A DNA stretch of 64,000 nucleotides from Paraburkholderia atlantica (lineage in GTDB: Bacteria; Pseudomonadota; Gammaproteobacteria; Burkholderiales; Burkholderiaceae), in NCBI RefSeq assembly GCF_009362785.1, contig NZ_WHNQ01000011.1:124001-188000 (forward strand). Reading direction: 5' to 3'. This document shows, piece by piece, positions 1 through 8,331 of the stretch; position 1 is the stretch's first letter, and each line of letters opens with the position of its first letter. The notes beneath the pieces were generated by a model. The model worked only from the letters and a program-made list of their open reading frames with translations. It was not told the DNA's origin and did not search any database. A program made the position numbers and the translations under genes.

Positions 1-534
1 GCGCATCGCTTCGTTCAGCGCGTCCTTCAGCGTGCGTGAGCCCGATTCGACCGGCACGACGGTCGCGCCGAGCAGTTTCATGCGGTACACGTTGGCGGCT
101 TGACGACGTACGTCCTCGGCGCCCATGTAAACCACGCACTCCATGCCGAAGCGCGCGCAGATCGTCGCCGTGGCCACGCCGTGCTGACCGGCACCGGTTT
201 CCGCAATCACACGCGGCTTGCCCATGCGCTTGGCGAGCAGCGCCTGGCCGATCACGTTGTTGATCTTGTGCGCGCCGGTGTGATTCAGATCTTCACGCTT
301 CAGATAAACCTGCGCGCCGCCGAGCAATTCGCTCCAGCGCTGTGCGTGATAAATCGGGGACGGACGACCCACGAAGTACTTCAGTTCACGCTCATATTCG
401 GCGACGAATTCCGGGTCTTTCTGATATTTCTCGTACGCTTCGCGCAGCTCGTCGAGTGCGGAAAACAGCGTTTCGGCTACAAACACGCCGCCAAACTGGC
501 CGAAGTGGCCTCTTTCGTCAGGCAAGTTGTACAT
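1..534 (-). CDS. trpB: Tryptophan synthase beta subunit (5' part; gene runs off the left edge)
   Basis: This subunit condenses indole with L-serine to make tryptophan, working with TrpA on a PLP cofactor. Only the first 178 codons are in the window. The N-terminus MYNLPDERGHFGQFGGVF is typical, and the PLP-binding lysine sits in the motif NHTGAHKIN at about residue 90, followed by GQHGVATA. The family is about 400 aa, so over half lies outside. The ATG at 534 follows a GAGAAGAGTG purine stretch. trpF lies 59 bp upstream on the same strand, so the two probably belong to one trp operon. Identity is certain from motifs; the C-terminus is not visible. Confidence 0.97.
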   Translation of the reverse strand, partial: MYNLPDERGHFGQFGGVFVAETLFSALDELREAYEKYQKDPEFVAEYERELKYFVGRPSPIYHAQRWSELLGGAQVYLKREDLNHTGAHKINNVIGQALLAKRMGKPRVIAETGAGQHGVATATICARFGMECVVYMGAEDVRRQAANVYRMKLLGATVVPVESGSRTLKDALNEAMR

Positions 535-593
535 GGTGATCACTCTTCTCAGGATGGCTCGCGGCTTTCATCGGAAAGCGCCGCGAGCCTGAA

Positions 594-1304
594 TCATTCA
601 GCGTCCGCGGCGCGCACCGCGCGTACGAACGCCGCCATCCGGGCGTGATCTTTCACGCCCCGGGCGCCCGGCACTTCGATGCCGCTCGAGACATCGACCG
701 CGTACGGGCGCACGCGATGGATCGCATCACTGACGTTTTGCGTGTTCAACCCACCACTCAAAACGGCCCGACGCGCGAGCTCTGCTGGAATAAGTGACCA
801 ATCGAAAACCTTCCCGCCGCCGCCGTAGCCTTCGACATGGGTGTCGAACAGAAGACCACTGGCTGCTGAATAGTTGAACGCCGATTTTACCAAATCGGCC
901 GATCGAGTATCCGCCGCGACTCGCAACGCACGCAACCAAGGCAAACCCGCTACGCCGGCGAGCGTCTCGCACTGTTGCGGCGTCTCGTCACCGTGGAACT
1001 GCAAGAGTGTCAGGTTCACATTGCTCGCGACTTCCTGGACCCATTCCGGCGTCGCGTTGACGAACAGCCCGACGACCGACACGAACGGCGGCACATCGTG
1101 CACGAGTTCGACCGCTTGCGCGACGCTCACCGAGCGCGCGCTCGGCGGGTAGAACACCAAACCGATCGCGTCGGCGCCGAGGTCGATCGCGTGTGCGATG
1201 TCGGCGGGCTTCGACAGTCCGCACAGCTTGATGCGCGTGCGATGGGGCACGCCTTGCAAGGCGGTGGCGTCGGTCTCGTTGGCGGGGTTCTCTGCTGCTT
1301 TCAT
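594..1304 (-). CDS. trpF: Phosphoribosylanthranilate isomerase
   Basis: TrpF converts N-(5-phosphoribosyl)anthranilate to CdRP in cytoplasmic tryptophan synthesis, as a single TIM barrel. The motif RIKLCGLSKPADI holds the catalytic Cys, and the barrel continues through GADAIGLVFYPPSARSV, LLQFHGDE and the phosphate-binding end AVDVSSGIEVPGARGVKD. The open frame continues upstream to 1337, but the ATG at 1304 is preferred because its ATGA overlaps the truA stop codon exactly, giving 236 aa. The N-terminal 33 residues before the barrel are a non-conserved extension. Translational coupling to truA and a shared transcript with trpB are likely. Confidence 0.96.
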   Translation of the reverse strand: MKAAENPANETDATALQGVPHRTRIKLCGLSKPADIAHAIDLGADAIGLVFYPPSARSVSVAQAVELVHDVPPFVSVVGLFVNATPEWVQEVASNVNLTLLQFHGDETPQQCETLAGVAGLPWLRALRVAADTRSADLVKSAFNYSAASGLLFDTHVEGYGGGGKVFDWSLIPAELARRAVLSGGLNTQNVSDAIHRVRPYAVDVSSGIEVPGARGVKDHARMAAFVRAVRAADAE

Positions 1305-2113
1305 GTTTCTGGTTGCTCGGTCCATACGCTGCTCCACGGCACGCTGCCCGTCGCGGGATCGGGCACGCCGAATTGCTCAGGATAGCCCACTTGCGCGAGA
1401 TACAGGCCGTCGGGCATGAAGGTCGGCGCCGCGCAGTCGCGGCTACGGCTCGCGAGCACGTCGGCCATCCACGCGGCCGGGCGGCGGCCGCTGCCGATTT
1501 CGATCAGACAGCCCATCACGTTGCGCACCATGTGATGCAGGAACGCGTTCGCGCGGAAGCGGAAATGCACGAAGTTACCTTGTCGTTTGACGTCGATCTG
1601 GTACAGGTGCTTGAACGGCGTCTTCGATTGGCATTGCGACGAACGAAACGCCGAAAAGTCGTGCTCGCCGATCAGGTGCTCGGCGGCCGAGCGCATCGCG
1701 TCGACGTCGAGTGGCGTGTGCACCCAGCCGGCGCGCGTCGTGAGCATCGGCGAGCGAACCGGACTCACGTACAGCACGTAGTAATAGGTCCGCTCGAATG
1801 CCGAAAACCGCGCGTGAAAATCGTCGGGCATCGGCTTGGCCCATTGCACGCCGATTGTCTTCGGCAGAAACGCGTTCGGGCCGCGCACCCAGGAAATGTC
1901 GACGCGGTCGAGTTCGGTGTCGAAATGCACGACCTGCCCCAAGCCATGCACGCCGCGGTCAGTGCGGCCGGCGACCACCGTCTGCACGGGCGTGCGGGTG
2001 AATTCGCGCAGCGCCCTTTCGAGCTCGTCCTGAACCGTGTTGCCATGCGGCTGCGACTGCCATCCAGCGAACGCGGCGCCGTCGTACTGCACGCCTAGTG
2101 CGATGCGCTTCAC
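1301..2113 (-). CDS. truA: tRNA pseudouridine(38-40) synthase
   Basis: TruA isomerises uridines 38, 39 and 40 of the tRNA anticodon arm. The catalytic aspartate is D52 in the motif AGRTDRGVHG. Other family landmarks are LGVQYDGAAFAGWQ at the N-terminus and FLHHMVRNVMGCLIEIG toward the end. At 270 aa it has the usual length. The start is GTG at 2113, inside the fimV stop (GTGA overlap), and the stop overlaps the trpF ATG. The three genes therefore form a chain of 4-bp overlaps, suggesting coupled translation, although tRNA modification, pilus assembly and tryptophan synthesis are not functionally related. Confidence 0.97.
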   Translation of the reverse strand: MKRIALGVQYDGAAFAGWQSQPHGNTVQDELERALREFTRTPVQTVVAGRTDRGVHGLGQVVHFDTELDRVDISWVRGPNAFLPKTIGVQWAKPMPDDFHARFSAFERTYYYVLYVSPVRSPMLTTRAGWVHTPLDVDAMRSAAEHLIGEHDFSAFRSSQCQSKTPFKHLYQIDVKRQGNFVHFRFRANAFLHHMVRNVMGCLIEIGSGRRPAAWMADVLASRSRDCAAPTFMPDGLYLAQVGYPEQFGVPDPATGSVPWSSVWTEQPET

Positions 2114-4680
2114 GACAGCGGTGCGAGGGTCGAAAGCAACGCGCGAGCCTCAGTGCGCGTGGCCGGATCGTTCGCTTCGATCACTTCGTTGATGAGCGCG
2201 CGGGCGCCCCCCAGGTCGCCGAGCTCAATGTACTCGGAGGCCAACTCCAGCTTGTTGCGCGCGATGCGGGCCAGATCGGCCTGCGTGAAGGCCGGCAGCG
2301 GCTGGGCCGGGCTCGGCGGCAACTCGAGATCGAAGTCGAGCTTCAGCGCGCCGAAGCCAGCCGCGCCGAGACCCGCAACGGCGCCGTGACCCGCTGTGCC
2401 GGCGGCGATCTGGTCGGCGATGTGCGGCGCGTCGTCTGCGCCGTGGACGCCGAAGGCCTGCTGCGCGGTCGTGTCGGGCGATGCGACCGGTTGCGTCGAC
2501 AGCGACTTGGGAGGCTCCGCTTCGCCGACGGTGGGCACTTCGATGCGCGGCGGCAGCGGCATGTTCAGGCTACCGAATGCGTCGACGGCGTCGCGCGGGA
2601 ATTCGGTCGGCGCGGACGGCGCGGGTTGCGCCGGCACGGGCATGTCGCTGAACGGCTGACCGAGCGACGTGGTGGCGCGCGGTTCGATCTGGTGTTGCGG
2701 GAAATCGATCACTGGGGGTGGAACGTTCAAGGGGGACTGCGGTTCGGCCGTCGCGGTGTGCGGTGCGGTCGAGGGCGTTTCTGTTGGGCTTGGGGTTGTG
2801 GTCGCGCCTGTCGCTTTATCTGCCGTCGGGCTTTCCGTGGATACTTCGTCCCATTGCACGCGATGCGCATCCTCGTCCTGCGTCGCGCCGATGACCGGTG
2901 CGAGCGGTCCCAGCGGCAACGCGTCGGCGCCGAGTTGTGCCGCGGCGGCGAGATTGGCGGCCGTGGCCGCGGAGCGCAGCGTCTCGTCAGCGGCCGGTGC
3001 GACCGCTGGTGGTTCAGTGGACGGCTCGCTTTCGCCGGATAGCGGGATGCCGGCGAGTGGCGCCGTCGGTGCGGTGTGTTCGGGTGTGCCTGCTTGCCGT
3101 GCTGCCTGTTCCTCTGCGGCGCGCTCGGAGGCGATGCGTTCTGCTGCTGTGCGTTCCGCTTCCGCATGTTCGGCGGCGACGCGTGCTGCTTCCTGTTCGG
3201 CGGCTGCGCGTTCCGCTGCCGCGCGTTCCGCCGCGGCTTGTTCCTCGGCCGTTGCTCGCTCTGCTGCGGCTCGCTCCTGTGCCGCCTGTTCGGCTGCGGC
3301 TCTTTCCGCGGCGGCCTGTTCGGCTGCCGCACGTTCCGCCGCCGCGTTTTCTGCCGCTGCCCGCTCGGCTGCCTCACGCTCGGCTGCCTCACGCTCCGCA
3401 GCCGCATGCTCCGCCGCTGCCGCAGCAGCCGCCTGCCGTGCAAGCTCCTGCTCTCGCGCGTCCGATGCTTCCGTGACCGCCGCCTGCCCTGCCACGGCGC
3501 TGCCATTGCTTGAATCAACGTCACGCGCCGACCCCGCCACTGCGGCATCGGTTGCCTCGGCAGCCCGTGCCGAAGCCTCCTTATCGCGCTTGCGGCGACC
3601 CATGCGCAGAGCGGCGAGCAGAACGATCAGTGCCGCGCCCACCGCCGCCGCAATGCTCAGGTCGCGCTGAGACAGGCCGCCCTCATTCGCCGGCGACGTC
3701 GCCGCATTCGCGTGCTGCGGCGTCGCGGACGCTGTCGCCGCGGAACCTGCCGCTGCCGGCTGCGCACTGCTAGTAGGCTTGGGGCCCGAAGCGACCGGCA
3801 CTCCGCCGATACCGTGCTTCTGCAACTCCATCAGCACACGGTTTTTCAGCGCCAGCAATTGCTGCAGACTCGATACCTGCTGACGCGGCTGCGAAGCCGC
3901 CTGCGCGGCTGCGGCCGCCGGTGCAGTCGCGGTTGCCGCCGACGGCGCTTGTCCGGCAGGTGCGCTCGCCGCCGGTTGAATCGATCCGGTCCATTCCTGC
4001 GTGCCACTCGCCGCCACCGGCGCCGAGCCAGCCGCCGGCGCGGACGAAGCCACGCCTCCCGCCGACGCGCCAGTCGTTACCGCCGCGCTGGCCGCGCCAG
4101 ACACCTCGGATGCGGCTGGCGTCGTCGCTTGAGCTGCGGCGCTGGCCGCACTCGCCGTGCTGGCGGCCGCCGCGGCCGGCGCCGCCGTCGGCGCGGAAGC
4201 GGGCGCAGCCGCCGTGAACTCCGACGCCCCTGCCGCGGCGCCAGTCGACGAAGCCGACAAGGCCCCCGACGCATCGAGCGCCGGCACGATCAACACCGCG
4301 CCCACACGCATGCGGCTCGGATCATGATTCATGAAGGCAGCCGGATTCGTGTCGAACAATGCGCGCGTCGCGCGCGCAAGAACCGCACGGTCACGCGACT
4401 GCGTAATAGCGATCGCGACATCGTTCAGCGACTGCCCCGCGCGTACCGTGTACTGAGTGCCCGCGGCAACAGCAACGACAGCGGTAGTTGAGCTGCCAGC
4501 GGAAGCGATATCCGGCGCGCTCGTGACACTAGCCGGCGCGGCAAGCGCATTGACCGCGCCACCGCCGAGCAGCGCAACGGCGAAAGCGGCACCAGCGGCC
4601 ATCGCCGCCGGACGGCTGCTTAATCGCACCTTCTCGTGACAAATGAACATGGCCCGAAGAGCGGAGCGTCGAAAGTTCAT
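2110..4680 (-). CDS. fimV: FimV-family peptidoglycan-binding motility/polar hub protein
   Basis: FimV proteins are inner-membrane polar organisers needed for type IV pilus assembly and twitching. The product is 856 aa when started at ATG 4680, which has AGGAGT five bases upstream; the frame continues to 4770 without a better signal. A hydrophobic export segment (about residues 25-47) is followed by a LysM domain (about 75-135, YTVRAGQSLNDVA to VGAVLIVPA), a Ala/Ser-rich linker, one membrane segment (about 340-360, then RRKRDK), a long Ala/Glu heptad-like repeat (about 413-525), and a C-terminal FimV motif (about 795-856, ELASEYIELGDLGGARALINEV). The order LysM, TM, acidic cytoplasmic part, FimV/TPR-like end is diagnostic. 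It is the first gene of the fimV-truA-trpF chain. Confidence 0.93.
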   Translation of the reverse strand: MNFRRSALRAMFICHEKVRLSSRPAAMAAGAAFAVALLGGGAVNALAAPASVTSAPDIASAGSSTTAVVAVAAGTQYTVRAGQSLNDVAIAITQSRDRAVLARATRALFDTNPAAFMNHDPSRMRVGAVLIVPALDASGALSASSTGAAAGASEFTAAAPASAPTAAPAAAAASTASAASAAAQATTPAASEVSGAASAAVTTGASAGGVASSAPAAGSAPVAASGTQEWTGSIQPAASAPAGQAPSAATATAPAAAAAQAASQPRQQVSSLQQLLALKNRVLMELQKHGIGGVPVASGPKPTSSAQPAAAGSAATASATPQHANAATSPANEGGLSQRDLSIAAAVGAALIVLLAALRMGRRKRDKEASARAAEATDAAVAGSARDVDSSNGSAVAGQAAVTEASDAREQELARQAAAAAAAEHAAAEREAAEREAAERAAAENAAAERAAAEQAAAERAAAEQAAQERAAAERATAEEQAAAERAAAERAAAEQEAARVAAEHAEAERTAAERIASERAAEEQAARQAGTPEHTAPTAPLAGIPLSGESEPSTEPPAVAPAADETLRSAATAANLAAAAQLGADALPLGPLAPVIGATQDEDAHRVQWDEVSTESPTADKATGATTTPSPTETPSTAPHTATAEPQSPLNVPPPVIDFPQHQIEPRATTSLGQPFSDMPVPAQPAPSAPTEFPRDAVDAFGSLNMPLPPRIEVPTVGEAEPPKSLSTQPVASPDTTAQQAFGVHGADDAPHIADQIAAGTAGHGAVAGLGAAGFGALKLDFDLELPPSPAQPLPAFTQADLARIARNKLELASEYIELGDLGGARALINEVIEANDPATRTEARALLSTLAPLS

Positions 4681-4818
4681 CGGGACTCCTGGCGCGTCAG
4701 CGCGCAGCCTTTTTTGCGAGTGGAAAGAGACAAGATAATCGGAGCACAGAATGAAAAAAGCGCCGCGCAAGCGCGACGCTTCTTGAGTTGTCTACGCGTC
4801 GTGAGCGCGTAGTTTACT

Positions 4819-5940
4819 TTACTTGTCGAGCACAATGCGAAGCATACGACGCAGCGGTTCGGCCGCGCCCCACAGCAACTGATCGCCGACCGTGAAGGCC
4901 GACAGATATTCGCCACCCATCGCGAGCTTGCGCACGCGGCCGACCGGCACCGTCAGCGTACCGGTGACGACCGCCGGGGACAGATCGCGCATCGACGCTT
5001 CGCGCTCATTCGGCACGACCTTGACCCAGTCGTTGCCCGACGCGAGGATGCTGTTCACTTCGTCGAGCGGCACGTCCTTGTTCAGCTTGATCGTGAGCGC
5101 TTGCGAGTGGCAGCGCATTGCGCCGATCCGCACGCACAGACCGTCGACCGGAATCGAGCCCGGCGTGCCCATGGCCGGCTTGCCGAGAATCTTGTTGGTT
5201 TCCGCGCCGCCCTTCCATTCTTCCTTCGACATGCCGTTGCCGAGATCCTTGTCGATCCACGGAATCAGCGAGCCCGCGAGCGGCACGCCGAAATGGTCGG
5301 TCGGCATGCTGTCGCTGTTCATCGCTTCGAGCACGCGACGGTCGATGTCGAGAATCGCCGAAGCCGGGTCTGCGAGTTCGTTCTTCACTGCGCCATGCAG
5401 CGTGCCCATTTGCGACAGCAATTCGCGCATGTTCTGCGCGCCTGCGCCCGATGCGGCCTGGTACGTCATGGCCGTCATCCAGTCGACGAGGTTTTCGCGG
5501 AACAGGCCGCCCAGCGCCATCAGCATCAGGCTGACCGTGCAGTTGCCGCCGATGAAGTTCTTCTGACCTTTGACGAGCGCGTTCTTGATTACGTCGAGGT
5601 TGACCGGATCGAGAATGATGACCGCATCGTCCTTCATGCGCAGCGACGAAGCCGCGTCGATCCAGTAGCCGTTCCAGCCCGCTGCGCGCAGCTTCGGGAA
5701 CACTTCGTTCGTATAGTCACCGCCCTGGCAGGAGATGATCGCGTCGCACTTCTTCAGGTCTTCGATGCTTGTCGCATCTTTGAGCTTGGTCTCGTTTTTG
5801 GCGAACGACGGCGCATTGCCGCCCGCGTTGCTGGTGCTGAAAAACACCGGTTCGATCAAGTCGAAATCGCCTTCCTGCTGCATGCGTTGCATCAGGACGC
5901 TGCCGACCATGCCGCGCCAACCTACGAGACCTACGTTCAT
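4819..5940 (-). CDS. asd: Aspartate-semialdehyde dehydrogenase
   Basis: Asd reduces aspartyl phosphate to aspartate semialdehyde with NADPH, the branch point to lysine/diaminopimelate, threonine and methionine. It starts MNVGLVGWRGMVGSVLMQRM (nucleotide-binding fold) and carries the active-site cysteine C134 in FIGGNCTVSLMLMAL. At 373 aa it matches the Gram-negative type. ATG 5940 is preferred over the longer frame reaching 6015 because it begins exactly at the conserved N-terminus and has a purine-rich GAAGGGTATGAAG in front. It lies between leuB upstream and fimV downstream on the same strand; a long hairpin separates it from leuB. Confidence 0.97.
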   Translation of the reverse strand: MNVGLVGWRGMVGSVLMQRMQQEGDFDLIEPVFFSTSNAGGNAPSFAKNETKLKDATSIEDLKKCDAIISCQGGDYTNEVFPKLRAAGWNGYWIDAASSLRMKDDAVIILDPVNLDVIKNALVKGQKNFIGGNCTVSLMLMALGGLFRENLVDWMTAMTYQAASGAGAQNMRELLSQMGTLHGAVKNELADPASAILDIDRRVLEAMNSDSMPTDHFGVPLAGSLIPWIDKDLGNGMSKEEWKGGAETNKILGKPAMGTPGSIPVDGLCVRIGAMRCHSQALTIKLNKDVPLDEVNSILASGNDWVKVVPNEREASMRDLSPAVVTGTLTVPVGRVRKLAMGGEYLSAFTVGDQLLWGAAEPLRRMLRIVLDK

Positions 5941-6267
5941 GACTTCATACCCTTCGAATGGAAACTTCCCCGCATCTTTGCCCGCGGTGACCGCGCGGGG
6001 AAGATGGGCGGGCACGACGGACGATCAGCGCTTCGTGATCGTTTTCGGGGTAATGGTTTTGATGGTAATGGCGAACTCGATTGCACGGGCCGTTGTGCCG
6101 TGCAATTTGGAAATCGAGGAGATTCGGGAGATCTGAGCCATCACAACAATATACACGAAAACAGAAAACTGGCGGCGTTCTTCGCCGTACGACGCGCGAT
6201 TCGGCCTGTTTCAAGGCCGAATCGCGCTTTAAAGGTCAATATTGGTGACCTGACTACCGCACGCGTT
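5941..6267. other. Intergenic region between leuB and asd
   Basis: About 327 bp without a supported gene. It holds a perfect 14-bp hairpin just downstream of leuB and, on the minus strand, an AT-rich stretch (TGTATATTG near 6150-6160) that could supply an asd promoter -10 element. No small reading frame with a good ribosome site was found. Confidence 0.5.
6194..6227. terminator. Strong hairpin downstream of leuB
   Basis: Arms GCGCGATTCGGCCT and AGGCCGAATCGCGC pair over 14 bp with a 6-nt loop (GTTTCA). It lies about 40 bp after the leuB stop. There is no T-run on the minus strand and only CTTTA on the plus strand, so it may be a Rho-assisted terminator, an RNA-stabilising end or an attenuator rather than a classic intrinsic terminator. 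Confidence 0.5.
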
Positions 6268-7335
6268 TTACAGCGCGGCAACGACGGCGTCGCCCATCGC
6301 GGCGGTGCCGACCTGCTTGCAACCCGGCGTGAGAATGTCGCCGGTGCGATAGCCCTGTTCGAGCACCTTCTTCACCGCGGTTTCGATGCGATCAGCCTGC
6401 TCGGCCTTGTTCAGCGAATAGCGCAACATCATCGCGGCGGAGAGAATCGTAGCGAGCGGATTCGCAACACCCTTGCCGGCGATATCCGGCGCGGAACCGT
6501 GCGACGGCTCGTACAAGCCCTTGTTGTTCTTGTCGAGTGACGCCGACGGCAGCATGCCGATCGAGCCGGTCAGCATCGCTGCTTCGTCGGACAGGATGTC
6601 GCCGAACATGTTGCCGGTCACGATCACGTCGAACGACTTCGGCGCCTTCACGAGTTGCATCGCGGCATTGTCGACGTACATGTGCGACAGCTCGACGTCC
6701 GCGTATTCCTTCGACACCTCGATCATCACGTCCTTCCAGAACTGCGACGTTTCGAGCACGTTGGCTTTATCGACCGAGGTCAGCTTCTTGCCGCGCTTTT
6801 GCGCCGCCTGGAACGCGACGTGCGCGATGCGGCGCACTTCCGGTTCCGAATAGCGCATCGTGTCGAAGCCTTCTTTCGCGCCGGCGAACAGACCGTCCGG
6901 CGACGTACGCACGCCGCGCGGCGCGCCGAAGTAGATGTCGCCGTTCAGTTCGCGCACGATCAGGATGTCGAGACCCGAAACGATCTCTTCCTTCAGCGAC
7001 GACGCGCCCGTCAGCTGCGGGTAGCAGATCGCCGGACGGAAGTTCGCGAACAGCTCCAGGTGCTTGCGCAGACCGAGGATCGCCTGCTCAGGGCGCAACG
7101 CGCGTTCGAGCTTGTCGTATTTCCAATCGCCGACCGCGCCGAACAGGATCGCGTCGGCTTCCTTGGCCAGTGCGAGCGTCGAATCGGGCAGCGGATGGCC
7201 CTTCGCTTCGTAGCCCGCGCCGCCGACCGGCGCTTCTTCGAGTTCGAACTTCTCGCCGAGCACGTTCAGGACCTTGACAGCCTCCTTAACGATTTCGGGA
7301 CCGATGCCGTCGCCCGGCAATACTGCGATCTTCAT
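6268..7335 (-). CDS. leuB: 3-isopropylmalate dehydrogenase
   Basis: LeuB oxidatively decarboxylates 3-isopropylmalate to 2-oxoisocaproate with NAD+ in leucine synthesis. The N-terminus MKIAVLPGDGIGPEIV and the C-terminal NAD-site region YEPSHGSAPDIAGKGVANP are diagnostic, as is ALRPEQAILGLRKHLELFANFRP for substrate binding. The length is 355 aa, as usual. The long open frame reaching 7944 is an artefact; ATG 7335 has AAGGA eight bases upstream and matches the family start. It follows leuD with an 89-bp gap, so leuC, the entericidin gene, leuD and leuB probably form one operon. Confidence 0.98.
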   Translation of the reverse strand: MKIAVLPGDGIGPEIVKEAVKVLNVLGEKFELEEAPVGGAGYEAKGHPLPDSTLALAKEADAILFGAVGDWKYDKLERALRPEQAILGLRKHLELFANFRPAICYPQLTGASSLKEEIVSGLDILIVRELNGDIYFGAPRGVRTSPDGLFAGAKEGFDTMRYSEPEVRRIAHVAFQAAQKRGKKLTSVDKANVLETSQFWKDVMIEVSKEYADVELSHMYVDNAAMQLVKAPKSFDVIVTGNMFGDILSDEAAMLTGSIGMLPSASLDKNNKGLYEPSHGSAPDIAGKGVANPLATILSAAMMLRYSLNKAEQADRIETAVKKVLEQGYRTGDILTPGCKQVGTAAMGDAVVAAL

Positions 7336-7424
7336 GCGAATTCCTTGATGATTTTTTCGAGTCTTTCTGGCGCAAACCGACGCGGGCGCGCGCACTTCAC
7401 GCGCGTACGCTCTCCCGGGTTCGC

Positions 7425-8078
7425 TTAACGGACGAGGCGATTGTTCAACCACGGTTGCTTCGCGAGACGCTCCGCTTCGAACTGGCGGATCTTGTCCTCG
7501 TGACGCAGCGTGAGGCCGATGTCGTCGAAACCGTTCAGCAGGCAGTACTTGCGGAACGCCGCGACTTCGAACGGATATTCGGTGCCGCCGTCGGCCGTGC
7601 GCACGACTTGCGCTTCGAGGTCGATCGTCAGCTCGAAGCCGTTGAACGCATACGTCTCGTTGAACAGATGATCGACCTGCTGTTCGGTCAGCACGATCGG
7701 CAGCACGCCGTTCTTGAAGCAGTTGTTGTAAAAGATGTCGGCGAAGCTCGGCGCGATCAGCGCGCGAAAGCCGTACTGCTGCAACGCCCAGGGGGCGTGT
7801 TCGCGCGAGCTGCCGCAGCCGAAATTCTTGCGCGCGAGCAGCACCGAGGCGCCCTGGTAACGCGGCTGGTTCAGCACGAAGTCCGGGTTCAGCGGACGCT
7901 TCGAGTTGTCCTGACCCGGTTCGCCGTGGTCGAGGTAGCGCCATTCGTCGAACGCGTTCGGACCGAAGCCCGTGCGCTTGATCGACTTCAGGAACTGCTT
8001 CGGAATGATCGCGTCCGTGTCGACGTTCTCGCGATCGAGCGGCGCCACGACGCCGGTGTGTACGATGAATTTATCCAT
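7425..8078 (-). CDS. leuD: 3-isopropylmalate dehydratase small subunit
   Basis: LeuD is the swivel subunit that pairs with LeuC to isomerise 2- to 3-isopropylmalate. It begins MDKFIVHTGVVAPLDRENVDTDAIIP and carries the signature KNFGCGSSREHAPWAL and the following SFADIFYNNCFKNGVLP. At 217 aa it is the normal bacterial size. It sits 85 bp after the small lipoprotein gene and 89 bp before leuB in the leu cluster, consistent with co-transcription. Confidence 0.98.
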   Translation of the reverse strand: MDKFIVHTGVVAPLDRENVDTDAIIPKQFLKSIKRTGFGPNAFDEWRYLDHGEPGQDNSKRPLNPDFVLNQPRYQGASVLLARKNFGCGSSREHAPWALQQYGFRALIAPSFADIFYNNCFKNGVLPIVLTEQQVDHLFNETYAFNGFELTIDLEAQVVRTADGGTEYPFEVAAFRKYCLLNGFDDIGLTLRHEDKIRQFEAERLAKQPWLNNRLVR

Positions 8079-8163
8079 GACGCTTGCGCCTGTTCAGGAC
8101 CGGGCGATGCGACTGGCGGCTGGAAACCCCCGCGCCGCATCGCCGGCAAAAATCAAAAACCGC

Positions 8164-8331
8164 TTATTTCTCAGCGTGATTGCTGATCGAATTGCCGAGG
8201 TGCGACATGTCCTGGCCAAATCCGTGCACCGTGTTGCATCCGGCCAGCCCGAGCAGAAGCCCGGCGAGCGTGCCGAGTGCGAAGCGGCGCAATAGAGTGA
8301 TGCGATTCATGTTCTTCATCATGCGATTCAT
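8164..8331 (-). CDS. Entericidin-type small lipoprotein inside the leu operon
   Basis: This 55-aa protein has a basic N-terminus, a hydrophobic segment (about 16-30) and a lipobox LAGC with the lipidated cysteine at about residue 32, followed by a short polar tail, NTVHGFGQDM, and it ends NHAEK. This is the architecture of the entericidin EcnA/EcnB family of membrane lipopeptides; the match is by motif only. The ATG at 8331 overlaps the leuC stop (ATGA), suggesting coupling; internal ATGs at 8322, 8319 and 8310 are alternatives. Its location between leuC and leuD is unrelated to leucine synthesis. In E. coli, entericidins are a stress-linked antidote/toxin pair; only one member is visible here, so its role is open. 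Confidence 0.8.
   Translation of the reverse strand: MNRMMKNMNRITLLRRFALGTLAGLLLGLAGCNTVHGFGQDMSHLGNSISNHAEK

Noticed and set aside
3100..3440. Repetitive Ala/Glu-coding region as a mobile or repeat element
   Set aside because: It is the coiled, low-complexity cytoplasmic part of FimV and stays in frame.
7336..7944. N-terminal extension of leuB giving a 558-aa product
   Set aside because: The extra part lies out of frame inside leuD, is Arg-rich, and LeuB starts at the conserved MKIAVLPGDGIGPE with a good ribosome site.
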